Source: CAZYFH01 sp965249175 | GTDB lineage: Bacteria > Acidobacteriota > Vicinamibacteria > Vicinamibacterales > UBA8438 | DNA length: 64,000 bases | Reading direction: 5' to 3' | Assembly: GCA_965249175.1 (NCBI GenBank) | Contig: OZ252227.1 | Location: 1,240,001 to 1,304,000 of the forward strand | Part shown: positions 15,776-24,211 of the stretch, one piece after another | How the letters are laid out: each line of letters starts with the position of its first letter | Numbering within the stretch: position 1 is the first letter of the stretch | Translations under genes and position numbers: made by a program | The notes under the pieces: generated by a model | Seen by the model: the letters and a program-made list of their open reading frames with translations, nothing else | Databases searched by the model: none | What the model was told of the DNA's origin: nothing

Positions 15776-15807
15776 TCACGTCGCTGGATGAGCTGAAGGC
15801 GACGTGA
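15646..15807 (+). pseudogene. Fragment of a DUF4406-like protein
   Basis: An open frame without a start reads CTHVLLPRWETSPGAVAERA and ends PVITSLDELKAT-stop. This resembles the C-terminal part of DUF4406 nucleoside-transferase-like phage proteins. A TGA at 15643 precedes it, and the N-terminal half is missing. Confidence 0.45.
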
Positions 15808-15818
15808 GGGGAAAGAAC

Positions 15819-16025
15819 ATGAGCGAACTCCTTGAACTTCAGCGCAAGTTACAGGACACGGCCTCAACAATCACGGAGCTTGAGCGGGCGCTCTCTGTTG
15901 AACCAGACTCGCTCGGCCTGCGCCTAAGTCTGGAATCGGTTGTCAAACGTTTCGATGAATTACAGGTCGAGATCGGCGGGCCGCTGTTTGTGGAGGCGGT
16001 CGAGACGGCCGAGACGGTGAGGTGA
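15819..16025 (+). CDS. Small coiled-coil protein, 68 aa (hypothetical)
   Basis: ATG 15819 behind GAGGGGAAAG. Heptad-like helix (LLELQRKLQDTASTITELERAL). Unknown function; it looks intact within an otherwise decayed stretch. Confidence 0.5.
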   Translation: MSELLELQRKLQDTASTITELERALSVEPDSLGLRLSLESVVKRFDELQVEIGGPLFVEAVETAETVR

Positions 16026-16448
16026 CGCGCATTGACGCGCCGGTCATCACGTCGCTGGATGCACTGGATTGGCGATGCCGGAAAACTGGCCCTTCAGTCT
16101 CGGTCGGTCTTGCCGATCGGGATCAACACATCAGGGGGGTCGCGATTGTTGGCCGGCCGGGCTCGCGTGTCCTCGATGACGGGATGACGTTGGAAGTGAC
16201 GCGGGTCGCCACGGACGGGTTCGGCGCTGTACGGCGCCTGTCGTCGGGCGACATTTGCCTTGGGCTATACGCGGCTTGTCACCTACACGCTTGCATCTGA
16301 GACCGGCGTGAGCCTGAAGGGTGCCGGGTATCGGCTCATCGGTGAAGCAGGTGGCGGATCGTGGTCGTGTCCATCACGGCCGCGCGTGGATACGCACCCA
16401 CTACAACGCAAGATCCGATGGGAAGTGGCAGTGGTCGATGCCCGATAG
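16022..16448 (+). pseudogene. Broken XF1762-family gene
   Basis: Two frames carry the two halves of one protein. RGVAIVGRPGSRVLDDGMTL and VTRVATDG lie in the frame from 16022. ALGYTRLVTYTLASETGVSL and GEAGGGSW ... RPRVDTHPLQRKIRWE lie in the frame ending at 16448. The join near 16225-16240 needs a frame change and lacks several expected residues. The N-terminal 20 codons (PVITSLDAL) resemble the end of the DUF4406-like fragment instead. So this is a chimeric, inactivated gene. Confidence 0.65.
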
Positions 16449-16536
16449 CTGGCGCCTCCTCACCGGCGATTGTCTCGACGTGCTCGCCACGCTTGAGCCC
16501 GAGAGCGTCGACGCCTGCGCAACAGATCCACCCTCC
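16438..16536 (+). pseudogene. 5' fragment of a DNA methylase cut by the HigBA module
   Basis: ATG 16438 opens WRLLTGDCLDVLATL and ends ACATDPPS, the N-terminus of an N4/N6 DNA methylase up to the catalytic DPPY motif. The coding sense then stops exactly where the antitoxin gene ends (stop at 16537-16539, minus strand). No matching 3' part follows at 17210. Confidence 0.65.
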
Positions 16537-16839
16537 TTAGGCCGCGTGGCGTTTCCGTTCGCGCTTAATGGTGAGCTTGGTCGTGAGCCCAACGCGGGCC
16601 GCCATGTTCACCAGCTTGTCGATCGTAAATTTGTCGATATGACCACGTACGAGATCACTGACCCGTGGGCGGGACACACCCAGCCGCGTCGCCGCTTCCT
16701 CTTGGGTGATCTTGGCGCGCACGATGTACTGCTCAAGTGCCATCATCAGCTGCGAGCGGAGCCGGAGGTTCTCAGCCTCGGCGGGGGTCTTCGCGAGCGC
16801 ATCCCAGACGTTACGAACGCGCGCGTGTGTGTGTCTCAT
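16537..16839 (-). CDS. higA: HigA-like antitoxin (XRE)
   Basis: 100 residues from ATG 16839, overlapping the toxin's 3' end by 29 bp. Helix-turn-helix at about 40-75 (ITQEEAATRLGVSRPRVSDL). It should neutralise the adjacent toxin and repress the operon through the palindrome at 17180-17203. The toxin-first order is that of HigBA pairs. Confidence 0.85.
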   Translation of the reverse strand: MRHTHARVRNVWDALAKTPAEAENLRLRSQLMMALEQYIVRAKITQEEAATRLGVSRPRVSDLVRGHIDKFTIDKLVNMAARVGLTTKLTIKRERKRHAA

Positions 16840-17173
16840 GGGGTCGTCTCCGGTTCGTCTCGCGGATACGTCCGAGCCGCAACTTTGCCACGGCCAGGTC
16901 CTTGCTTGAGGTCTTCCGCGTCTTCTTCTGGAAGACATGCAGCACATAGACGGCCTGGTCAGTGCTCGCGAGGTACAGACTGCGATAGGCGTTGCCGTCG
17001 TCGCGGACACGGATCTCCTGCACGCCTGCGCCCAGACTCGGTATCGGCTTCCAGTCGTACGGGAGTAGGCCGACTTGCACGCGCTCGATCTGGTAGCCCA
17101 GCTTATGTTGCACGCTCTTGGGAAAGGCGCGGAGCGCGTCGAGGGAATCACCAAGAAACACTGCGTCTTTCAC
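16811..17173 (-). CDS. higB: HigB/Gp49-like RNase toxin
   Basis: About 120 residues from GTG 17173 (GTG 17161 is an alternative). The conserved core RAFPKSVQHKLGYQIERV, YDWKPIP, GVQEIRVRDDGNAYRSLYLA and YVLHVFQKKTRKT is the phage-derived Gp49-like/HigB family of the RelE superfamily, which cleaves mRNA on ribosomes. The predicted transcript start falls at or next to the GTG, so translation may be leaderless. Confidence 0.85.
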   Translation of the reverse strand: MKDAVFLGDSLDALRAFPKSVQHKLGYQIERVQVGLLPYDWKPIPSLGAGVQEIRVRDDGNAYRSLYLASTDQAVYVLHVFQKKTRKTSSKDLAVAKLRLGRIRETNRRRPHETHTRARS

Positions 17174-17209
17174 TCCCTTAAATGTATCAAATATTATACA
17201 TTTTGTCAA
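17174..17209 (-). promoter_or_regulatory. higBA promoter and operator
   Basis: Minus-strand TTGACA (17204-17209), 17 bp, then TACATT (17181-17186). The inverted repeat AAATGTAT-8 nt-ATACATTT (17180-17203) fills the spacer and -10, ideal for autorepression by the antitoxin. Confidence 0.8.
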
Positions 17210-17228
17210 GCAGGATTAGGACGGTGCG

Positions 17229-17414
17229 ATGACGCGCACGGAGGCGATCATGCGGGCCGTCCGCCAAGAGCTGGAGGCCCAGCGCACGAAGATCGACCGC
17301 GCCGACGATCTGGATATGCTGGTGATCAAGGTGCCGTTTCGACGGGGGCACCTGGTGCCCCGCGCCGTGCGGATCAGCACGGAAACGGAGACCGTGTTGG
17401 GCAAAGTGCGGTAG
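17229..17414 (+). CDS. Hypothetical protein, 61 aa
   Basis: ATG 17229 behind AGGACGG. N-terminal helix (EAIMRAVRQELEAQ) then a short beta segment with a basic patch. Last gene before the terminator; unknown function. Confidence 0.5.
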   Translation: MTRTEAIMRAVRQELEAQRTKIDRADDLDMLVIKVPFRRGHLVPRAVRISTETETVLGKVR

Positions 17415-17457
17415 ACTGCCAGTGACAATTTAACGTTCGCGCCGGCCGAAGTAGAGG

Positions 17458-17496
17458 AGCCCGGCATCCTGCCTGACCGCAGGGTGTCGGGCTTTT
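17458..17496 (+). terminator. Rho-independent terminator of the early operon
   Basis: A 15-bp stem (17458-17472 with 17479-17493, two G-U pairs), a 6-nt loop CTGACC, then TTTGTG. It separates early genes from the lysis/late block. Confidence 0.75.
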
Positions 17497-17524
17497 GTGT
17501 TGTACGGCCGCAAAGGAGACAGGC

Positions 17525-18040
17525 ATGCACACACCATGGATGACGCGCCTCGTCGTGGGGCTCGGGGTGCTGGCGCTGGCGGGCCCGGCCGCCGCTCAGA
17601 GCCTCGGCGTGGGCGGCGCGGCGTCGGCGACGCACGTCGGCGGCATGGCGGTCGCTGACCACGGTGGGGGGTGGGTCGCGTTCGACCGGCCGCTCTCGCC
17701 GCACGTCTCGCTGGGCGGCTCGCTCGGCCTCGTCAGTGGCGCCCGCACGTACTGGGAGTCGCAGGCCCGGACGTACGTGCGGTTCACGGGAGGCGACGGG
17801 CCGGTGCGGCCCTATGCGCAGTACAGCGTCGGGCTGGGGCGGCGGCATACCACGACCGCGGCGGAGGCCCTGACGTCGACCGTCGGCTACGCGGGTCCGG
17901 GCGGCGGGCTGCTGTTCACCATCGGGACGACGCCCTGGTCGCTGATCACCGGCGTCGATCTGTCCGGGCCCCGCCTGGGCGGCTTCACGGCGACCGAGGA
18001 CCTCCGGGTCACGGTGGGGTTTGTGCGGAGCCTGCGATGA
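17525..18040 (+). CDS. Outer-membrane beta-barrel-like protein with signal peptide
   Basis: 171 residues from ATG 17525 behind AAAGGAGA. A signal peptide (LVVGLGVLALAGPAAAQ) is followed by alternating Gly/aromatic strands ending in VTVGFVRSL, like small porin/OmpA-type barrels. First gene of the block leading to the endolysin. It could alter the host surface during lysogeny or help disrupt the outer membrane; the sequence does not decide. Confidence 0.6.
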   Translation: MHTPWMTRLVVGLGVLALAGPAAAQSLGVGGAASATHVGGMAVADHGGGWVAFDRPLSPHVSLGGSLGLVSGARTYWESQARTYVRFTGGDGPVRPYAQYSVGLGRRHTTTAAEALTSTVGYAGPGGGLLFTIGTTPWSLITGVDLSGPRLGGFTATEDLRVTVGFVRSLR

Positions 18041-18834
18041 CCCCAGCGATGACACATACGGGGGCCTATGTGTCGGGCGTGCTGATCGCCTGCGTGCTGG
18101 CAGGCTGTCAGCGGGGCAATCCGCTGGAGCCGACGCCGCCGCTCCTCCCGGAGCTGCCGGGGCACACCGAGCGCGACCACACGGGCCGCGACCACGACCA
18201 CCCCGTGCTGACCGTCACGATTCGGTGCGAGACGCACGACTGCGCCAGCCTGCGGCCCCGCGCGCGCGTCACGCTGCGGGCCACGGTGACCGGCGATGGC
18301 AGCGGCCACTACGGCTATCGGTGGTCGGCGAGTGCCGGCACGCTCTACGGCTCGCCCGGCCGCGACGGCACCATGCGCTGGGTGGCGCCCCGGCAGGCGG
18401 GGCCACACTACGTGACCGTGCTCGTGTCGGACACCGTGCTGACCGAGATGCTCCCCGTCGAGGAAGAGATCACGGTCGTGGTCGCCGCCGACCCGGAGCC
18501 GGACCCCGATTCCGATCCAGACTCGACGGCTCCGGCCGCCTTGACGGTGACGGTGTCGCCGGCGACGGTGGCGGCCGGCGGGCTGGCCGTGTACCTGCGC
18601 GCCAATCAGCCCGCGCGGTGGACGCGGCGTACGGGGGCCGTGACGGGCTTCTGGTGTGTCACGGGGCCCGACACGGCCTGTAAGGGCACGGACGACACCG
18701 GCGCCCAGGCGGGCCGCGAGGTCCGGTGGCGGGCCGACTCGACGTCGCCCGCCGGCATGGCCGTCTTTCAGGCGACCGCCGGCGGTCAGTCACGCACGGT
18801 CACGGTGACCGTGACGATTGCAGACGGCGGGTGA
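18037..18834 (+). CDS. Lipoprotein with Ig-like repeats
   Basis: 265 residues from ATG 18037, overlapping the previous stop. A signal with lipobox (VLAGC) predicts lipid anchoring. Two Ig/PKD-like beta domains (VTLRATVTGDGSGHYGYRWS; VTVSPATVAAGGLAVYLRA) flank an acidic Pro/Asp linker. Late phage operons rarely carry such proteins outside tail genes; it probably sits in the envelope. Confidence 0.65.
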   Translation: MTPAMTHTGAYVSGVLIACVLAGCQRGNPLEPTPPLLPELPGHTERDHTGRDHDHPVLTVTIRCETHDCASLRPRARVTLRATVTGDGSGHYGYRWSASAGTLYGSPGRDGTMRWVAPRQAGPHYVTVLVSDTVLTEMLPVEEEITVVVAADPEPDPDSDPDSTAPAALTVTVSPATVAAGGLAVYLRANQPARWTRRTGAVTGFWCVTGPDTACKGTDDTGAQAGREVRWRADSTSPAGMAVFQATAGGQSRTVTVTVTIADGG

Positions 18835-18841
18835 GGTGGTC

Positions 18842-19432
18842 GTGCGGAGATCAAAGACAACGGCGACGGTGAGGCGGGGCCGCTGGCGACCCTGGGCACG
18901 CGGCCTTGGCGTCGTGGTGGTCGGCGGCGTGTGCCTCGGGGCCACGCCGCCGACCCCCCACTGGCGCGGCCTGGTCGTGGCGCCGGAGGTGCGCTGCGCC
19001 CCCTACGACGCCGACGACTATCGCTACCCCGCGTCGGTGGAAGCCCGGATTGTCGCGGCGTTGGGCGGCGTCTATGGCCCCTACACCGGCCGGTGGTTTG
19101 CCTCGCCGCGCGAGACCGACATCGAGCACCTCGTGGCCAGGTCCGAGGCGCACGACAGCGGCCTCTGCGCCGCCGACGCCGCGACCCGGCGGCGGTTCGC
19201 CCGCGACCTGCGCAACCTGACGCTGGCGGGCCCGACGGTGAACCGGCACCAGAAGCGCGACCAGGACGCGGCCGAGTGGCTGCCCGCGCGGAACCGGTGT
19301 TGGTTCGCCGGGCGGGTGGTCGCGGTGCGGCGGGCGTACGGCTTGACGATCGACCGGCGGGAAGCGGACGCCGTGGAGACCGTGCTGGCCGGCTGCGCGT
19401 CCACCGCGCTCGTGCGCGAGGCCCGGCCGTGA
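18842..19432 (+). CDS. Membrane-exported HNH/DUF1524-type nuclease
   Basis: About 196 residues from GTG 18842 (GTG 18836 possible). A basic N-terminus and one hydrophobic segment (LGVVVVGGVCLGA) suggest export. The DUF1524 signature follows: TDIEHLVARSEAHDSG, then RNLTLAGPTVNRHQKRDQDAAEWLP. Secreted proteins of this type degrade DNA. In a phage it might clear host or extracellular DNA at lysis. Confidence 0.7.
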   Translation: MRRSKTTATVRRGRWRPWARGLGVVVVGGVCLGATPPTPHWRGLVVAPEVRCAPYDADDYRYPASVEARIVAALGGVYGPYTGRWFASPRETDIEHLVARSEAHDSGLCAADAATRRRFARDLRNLTLAGPTVNRHQKRDQDAAEWLPARNRCWFAGRVVAVRRAYGLTIDRREADAVETVLAGCASTALVREARP

Positions 19433-20118
19433 TGCAGCGGTTGGTGCCGATTGCCGGCACCTGGGCTCGGGCGCGCCATGACCACGCCCAGGCGTGGTAT
19501 CGGACAGGCTCGCCCTTCGACCGACGCATGATCCGGCACGGCTATCAGCGGGTCGAGCAGGACCGGGACCCGACGACGCCGGATGACGGCTTCTGGTCGG
19601 GCGACGTCAATGGCCTGCTCCTCCAGCGCCTCGCGTGGTGGCGGGACCACCATCCGGCGTGGCGCACCGGCGGCGAGACGCTCCGACAGTTCCTCCGCGT
19701 CCGCATGCGCGAGCTCGGCGCGGCGGGTGGCGTCACGATCGTCGCCCACAGCCACGGCGGGCAGGTGCTCGCCTACGCGGTGGCCGCGCTTTCTGAGCAC
19801 ACCCGCGCGGCGCTGGGGCCGATCCACGTCGTGACGGTCGACATGCCCGTCCGTCGGGATATGGCCGGCATCTATGCGCAGGCGCGGGCGGCGTGCGACG
19901 CCTGGACGCATCTCTACAGCCAGCGCTGGCGCTGGAGCAGCCGGTTCCGGTTCTTCGGCAACCGCTTCGGCGCCCGCACGCTCGACGTCGCGGACCACAA
20001 CATCGAAATCACCGGCGGCCACAGCGGCATCTTGAGCGACCCCGCGCACCTGCTGCAGTGGGACGTGATTCTGTCGGGGCTGCAGGACGGCCCAGCGCGT
20101 CAACGAGGGGTCGCATGA
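19432..20118 (+). CDS. Alpha/beta-hydrolase-fold protein (possible LysB-like esterase)
   Basis: 228 residues from ATG 19432, overlapping the previous stop. The nucleophile elbow is TIVAHSHGGQVLAYA, followed by an Asp candidate (VTVDMP) and a His candidate (ITGGHSG) in the right order for a Ser-Asp-His triad. Placed next to the endolysin, it could be a lysis esterase analogous to LysB, but no direct LysB similarity is evident by eye. Confidence 0.6.
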   Translation: MQRLVPIAGTWARARHDHAQAWYRTGSPFDRRMIRHGYQRVEQDRDPTTPDDGFWSGDVNGLLLQRLAWWRDHHPAWRTGGETLRQFLRVRMRELGAAGGVTIVAHSHGGQVLAYAVAALSEHTRAALGPIHVVTVDMPVRRDMAGIYAQARAACDAWTHLYSQRWRWSSRFRFFGNRFGARTLDVADHNIEITGGHSGILSDPAHLLQWDVILSGLQDGPARQRGVA

Positions 20119-20573
20119 GTGCCCGCCCCCCGCTGGCGATCACGCCGTACTCGCTCGGCTGCCGCTTTCTCGGGATGCACGAGGTGCCCGGCACGACGGC
20201 CAACCCGGCGATCCTCGCCATGCTGCAGCTCGATAGCCGCTGGCCCACGGATGACGCCGTGCCGTGGTGCAGCGCCTGGCTCAACACGGTCTGTCACCTG
20301 CTGGGGCTCGAGCGCTCGAAGAGCCTGCGGGCCCGTTCGTGGCTCACCGTGGGCACGCCCATCGACGTGGCTGCCGCCGAGCCGGGCTTCGACGTCGTCA
20401 TCCTCAACCGAGGTGGCGTGGCGGACCCGACGGTGATTGACGCGCCGGGGCATGTCGGGTTCTTCGATCACCGGGACGGGGATCAGGTCGTGGTACTCGG
20501 CGGCAACCAAGGCGACCGCGTGAGCGTCGCGCCCTTCCGGGCGGCGGACGTGCTCGGTGTCAGGCGGCTGTGA
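20115..20573 (+). CDS. Endolysin-like peptidase (TIGR02594/CHAP type)
   Basis: 152 residues from ATG 20115. HEVPGTTANPAILAML, DDAVPWCSAWLNTVCHLLGL, GHVGFFDH and GGNQGDRVSV match the TIGR02594 family of NlpC/P60-like murein peptidases: Cys nucleophile in PWCSAW, His in GHVGF. It should cut peptidoglycan at lysis. There is no signal peptide, so export needs a holin or the membrane proteins nearby. Confidence 0.8.
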   Translation: MSARPPLAITPYSLGCRFLGMHEVPGTTANPAILAMLQLDSRWPTDDAVPWCSAWLNTVCHLLGLERSKSLRARSWLTVGTPIDVAAAEPGFDVVILNRGGVADPTVIDAPGHVGFFDHRDGDQVVVLGGNQGDRVSVAPFRAADVLGVRRL

Positions 20574-20890
20574 GCCCCATGGACCGCCGCCAGCAGGGAT
20601 CGTCGCCCCCGCGACTGAACCCGCGGACGGGTCGGCCGTACCGCCGCGTCCGCGATCGCGTCAAGCAGGACCAGTCGCTCTGTCCTCTATGCGCGGCACA
20701 GGGCTTGACCGTGGCGGGCGAAGAGGTCGACCACATCGTCCCGCTCAGTCGCGGCGGTGCCGAGCAGGACCCGGCAAACCTCCAGCACCTCTGCAAACCG
20801 TGTCACGACGCGAAGACGCAGCAGCAACACCCCCGCCGCCGAGCCGGCGCGACCATCCACGGCGACCTCGTGAGGCCAGGGGGGGGGTGA
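20570..20890 (+). CDS. HNH endonuclease upstream of terminase
   Basis: 106 residues from GTG 20570 (ATG 20579 possible). CPLC, EVDHIVPLSRGGAEQDPANL and CKPCHDAKT form the HNH fold. Such genes lie beside terminases in cos-type siphophages and take part in DNA cutting during packaging. Confidence 0.85.
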   Translation: MSPMDRRQQGSSPPRLNPRTGRPYRRVRDRVKQDQSLCPLCAAQGLTVAGEEVDHIVPLSRGGAEQDPANLQHLCKPCHDAKTQQQHPRRRAGATIHGDLVRPGGG

Positions 20891-20959
20891 AAGTACCAGA
20901 CGAGGGCGTGACCGGAAACCCCTTGTCCCCTGAAATATTTAGTGCCGCGAAATTGAGCG

Positions 20960-21403
20960 ATGCGAGGACGGAAGCCTAAACTGCGTGTCGTGAGGGAGTT
21001 AGAGGGAAATCCCGGGAAGCGGCCCCTGCCGCCGAAGGACCCGAGCGATCAGGCGCTGGGCCGGGCGCCGCAGGGGTTGACCGAGGGGGAGCGGGCGACG
21101 TGGCGGCGGGTGGCGCGGGACTGCCCGTGGCTGCGGCGGGCGGACCGGGCGCTCGTCGAATTGTTCTGCCGGTCGTGGTTGCAGCTCACGGTGGCGGACC
21201 GCCGCTTGGTCACGCTCGTGGTGGAGAAGGGGGACCTGCAGACGTTGGCTGGGCTGCAGAAGATGGTCGATCACGCCCGCGCGTCGTGCTTGCGGATGCT
21301 GGCTGAGATGGGGGCGACGGCGGCGAGCCGGGCGCGGGTGCTGGGTGGAACAGGGGCCTCGTCTAGCCAGGGTGATGCCCTGGCCCGGAAGTACTTCGCA
21401 TGA
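20960..21403 (+). CDS. terS: Terminase small subunit (P27 family)
   Basis: 147 residues from ATG 20960. MRGRKPKLRVVRELEGNPGK is the classic P27-type start, followed by a helical body. It recognises phage DNA for packaging with TerL, which lies one gene downstream. Confidence 0.88.
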   Translation: MRGRKPKLRVVRELEGNPGKRPLPPKDPSDQALGRAPQGLTEGERATWRRVARDCPWLRRADRALVELFCRSWLQLTVADRRLVTLVVEKGDLQTLAGLQKMVDHARASCLRMLAEMGATAASRARVLGGTGASSSQGDALARKYFA

Positions 21404-22448
21404 ACATTGAGCAGCGATCGCTCGACGCCGTGACGCCGTACGCGGGCAACCCGCGCCGCATTCCTGCGGCGGCTGTCTCGGCCGTCGCTGAATCCATCCG
21501 GCGCTACGGGTTCCGCCAGCCCATCGTCGTTGATGCTGAGGGCGTGGTGATTGTCGGGCATACGCGCCTTCAAGCAGCCAAGCAGCTTGGCCTACAGACC
21601 GTGCCCGTCCACGTGGCCGACCTGACGCCGGAGCAGGCGGCGGCCTACCGGCTGGGTGACAACCGGACGGGTGAGTTGGCGGCGTGGGATGACCAGGCGC
21701 TCGCCGCCGAACTCACCGCCCTCGTGGCCGCCTCCTCCATGGACGTCGCGGCCGTGTCCGAGATGACGGCGTTCGACACGCGCGATCTGGACCGCTTGCT
21801 CGGTCGTTCGAAGGGTCAGACCGATCCCGACGACGTGCCGGACCGGCCAGCCGAGCCGGTGACGACGCTCGGGGACCTGTGGGTGCTGGGCCAGCACCGG
21901 CTCCTCTGCGGACACGCCACGAGCGCCGACGATGTGGGGCGGCTGCTCGATGGCGTATCGCCGACCCTCATGGTGACGGACCCACCGTATGGGGTCCGCT
22001 ATGACCCGACGTGGCGGGACGACTGTGGCGGCACACGACCCGCGCCCAGATTGTCTGGCGGAAGCCGCACTTCATTCTCAGCCGTGGGCACTACCACTGG
22101 CAGCATGAGCCGTGCTGGTACGCGGTCCGCCACGGTCGAACCGCCCACTGGGTTGGGGACCGCTCGCAGTCGACGGTGTGGGACATCGCCGGGATGAATC
22201 CCGCCGGTGGCGGTGGCGAGTCGAAGCTGGGCCACGGGACGCAGAAGCCGGTCGAGTGTATGGAACGACCGCTCCGCAACCACGAGGGCGATGTCTACGA
22301 CCCCTTCGTCGGGTCCGGCACAACCCTTATCGCGGCCGAGCGGCAGCACCGCGCCTGCTACGCGCTGGAGATTGCACCGCGCTACGTGGATATGGCCGTG
22401 GCCCGCTGGGAGGCCTACACGGGCCAGACAGCGGTGCGGGCATCATGA
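21400..22448 (+). pseudogene. ParB-domain DNA methylase, broken by internal deletion and frameshift
   Basis: ATG 21400 opens a ParB/Srx-like domain (NIEQRSLDAVTPYAGNPR, VGHTRLQAAKQLGL). A linker then leads to the methylase motif MVTDPPYGVRYDP, which ends near 22018. The rest of the methylase (QIVWRKPHFILSRGHYHWQH, HGTQKPVECMERPLRNH, VYDPFVGSGTTLIAAE) continues in another frame to 22448. Intact relatives carry roughly 50 residues between these parts, so DNA was lost along with the frame. Two short products could be made, but an active enzyme is unlikely. Confidence 0.8.
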
Positions 22449-24211
22449 CCGATCCGGTGACGGCTTACGCCGCGTCGGTCGTCTCGGGCGAGACGTTGGC
22501 GGGGCCGCCCGTCCGCGCATCGTGCCTACGGCATCTCCGAGACCTGAAGCGCTCCGATCTCACCTTCGATGCGGCGGCTGCCCAGCGCGTGCTGGACTTC
22601 TTCCCCGAGGTGCTCCGGCTCCCGAAGGGCGACCACGCGGGTGAGCCGTTCCACCTGCTCCCCTGGCAGCAATTCCTCGTCGGCTCGCTCTATGGCTGGC
22701 TCCTACCCGACGGTCGGCGGCGGTTCCGGCGGGCCTACGTCGAGACGGGGCGCGGGACTGGCAAATCCCCGCTCGCGGCGGGCCTCCTGCTCTACGCGAT
22801 CTCGGCGGACGGCGAACATGCCGCCGAAGCCTACTGCGTGGCGCGGAACGCGGACCAAGCGCTGATCACGTTTCGCCTCGCGGCGCAGATTCGGGACCTC
22901 GCCCCGGCCTTGGCCGACCGCGTGCAGAAGTACGGCGGCGAACGGCCGACGCGGCTGGTCCATCACGACAGCTGGTCCTTCGCTGAACGCACCACGACGT
23001 CTGACACCGGCGCGGGGAAGAGCGGGCTCAATCCGCATCTGGTCATCGTAGACGAGTACCACGAGCACAAGACCTCGACGATGATGGAGCGCTACGACGC
23101 CGGGATGAAGGACCGGCCGCAGCCGCTCCGCCTCTGCATCACGAACGCCGGGTCCGGCCAGGATATTCCCTGCTGGGACGAGCACCAGTATGCCGTGCGC
23201 GTCGCGGAGGGGGCGGTCACCGACGACCGCTACTTCGCGTATGTGTGTGCGCTCGATGTGGACGACGACCCCTGGGCGGACGAGGCCTGCTGGGTGAAGG
23301 TGAGTCCGTCCTTACCGGTTATTCCTGGGATGGACTACATCCGTGACCAGGTGGGCAAGGCGCTCGGCATGCCGAGTAAACGCTCGGAGGTTAAGCGGTT
23401 CCAATTCTGCCAATGGACTGACGCCGTGTCGCCATGGATCGAACCGGAAGCCTGGGACCCGATCGTCGTTGACACGCTCGATGAGGAGGCCCTCACGGGC
23501 GCACGGTGCCTCGTGGGGCTCGATTTGAGCCAGACACGGGACCTTACGGCCGCTGTTGCTGTCTGGTCGCTGCCCGAGGGCCGGTTCGCGGCGCGGGCGC
23601 ATGCCTGGACGCCCAAGGACACCATCGAGCAGCGGTCGGACCTAGAGTCCGTCCCGTACAGCACGTGGGCGGCTGAGGGGTATCTGACCGCTACGCCTGG
23701 GGCCATCGTGGACTATGGATTCGTTGCCACGTGGCTCCGAGACCTGTGCGACCGTTACGACGTGCGCGTGTTGGTCTACGACGCGGTCGGGATCGCGCAT
23801 TTCCGGGAGCGGATGTCACTCGTGGGCCTGGAGTTGACTGACACGCCGACTGGGGGTGGATTGTACGCCGTGCCGCACAAGCAGGGCTTTTTGCCAGGGA
23901 AGGCGGAGCCGGGTCAGCCCACGCTCTGGATGCACAGTTCGATTGAGGCAGTGGAACGCGCGATTCTGGAACGGACGATCGCGGTGGAGCGCAACGCGAT
24001 GCTGCGGTGGGCGGCGTTGGGGGCGGTCACGATCGATGACGGCGCCGGGAACCGGAAGCTCTCGAAGAAGAAGTCACTCTCACGGACGGATGCGATGGTC
24101 GCCTTGACGATGGCCATGGGCTATGCGGCAGCGGCGGTCCCCGTCGAGAACGAGTCGCCCCTGGCCCGCTATTACGCCGCGGGGGGCAAGGTCGAGATCG
24201 TGGGGGTGTGA
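22445..24211 (+). CDS. terL: Terminase large subunit
   Basis: 588 residues from ATG 22445. The ATPase has Walker A TGRGTGKSP (about 101-109) and Walker B LVIVDEYH (D203-E204). The C-terminal nuclease has its first acidic motif at GLDLSQTRDLTA and a late LSRTDAMVALTMA. It drives DNA into procapsids. The length is normal for HK97-like TerL, and it overlaps the portal start by one base. Confidence 0.93.
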   Translation: MTDPVTAYAASVVSGETLAGPPVRASCLRHLRDLKRSDLTFDAAAAQRVLDFFPEVLRLPKGDHAGEPFHLLPWQQFLVGSLYGWLLPDGRRRFRRAYVETGRGTGKSPLAAGLLLYAISADGEHAAEAYCVARNADQALITFRLAAQIRDLAPALADRVQKYGGERPTRLVHHDSWSFAERTTTSDTGAGKSGLNPHLVIVDEYHEHKTSTMMERYDAGMKDRPQPLRLCITNAGSGQDIPCWDEHQYAVRVAEGAVTDDRYFAYVCALDVDDDPWADEACWVKVSPSLPVIPGMDYIRDQVGKALGMPSKRSEVKRFQFCQWTDAVSPWIEPEAWDPIVVDTLDEEALTGARCLVGLDLSQTRDLTAAVAVWSLPEGRFAARAHAWTPKDTIEQRSDLESVPYSTWAAEGYLTATPGAIVDYGFVATWLRDLCDRYDVRVLVYDAVGIAHFRERMSLVGLELTDTPTGGGLYAVPHKQGFLPGKAEPGQPTLWMHSSIEAVERAILERTIAVERNAMLRWAALGAVTIDDGAGNRKLSKKKSLSRTDAMVALTMAMGYAAAAVPVENESPLARYYAAGGKVEIVGV

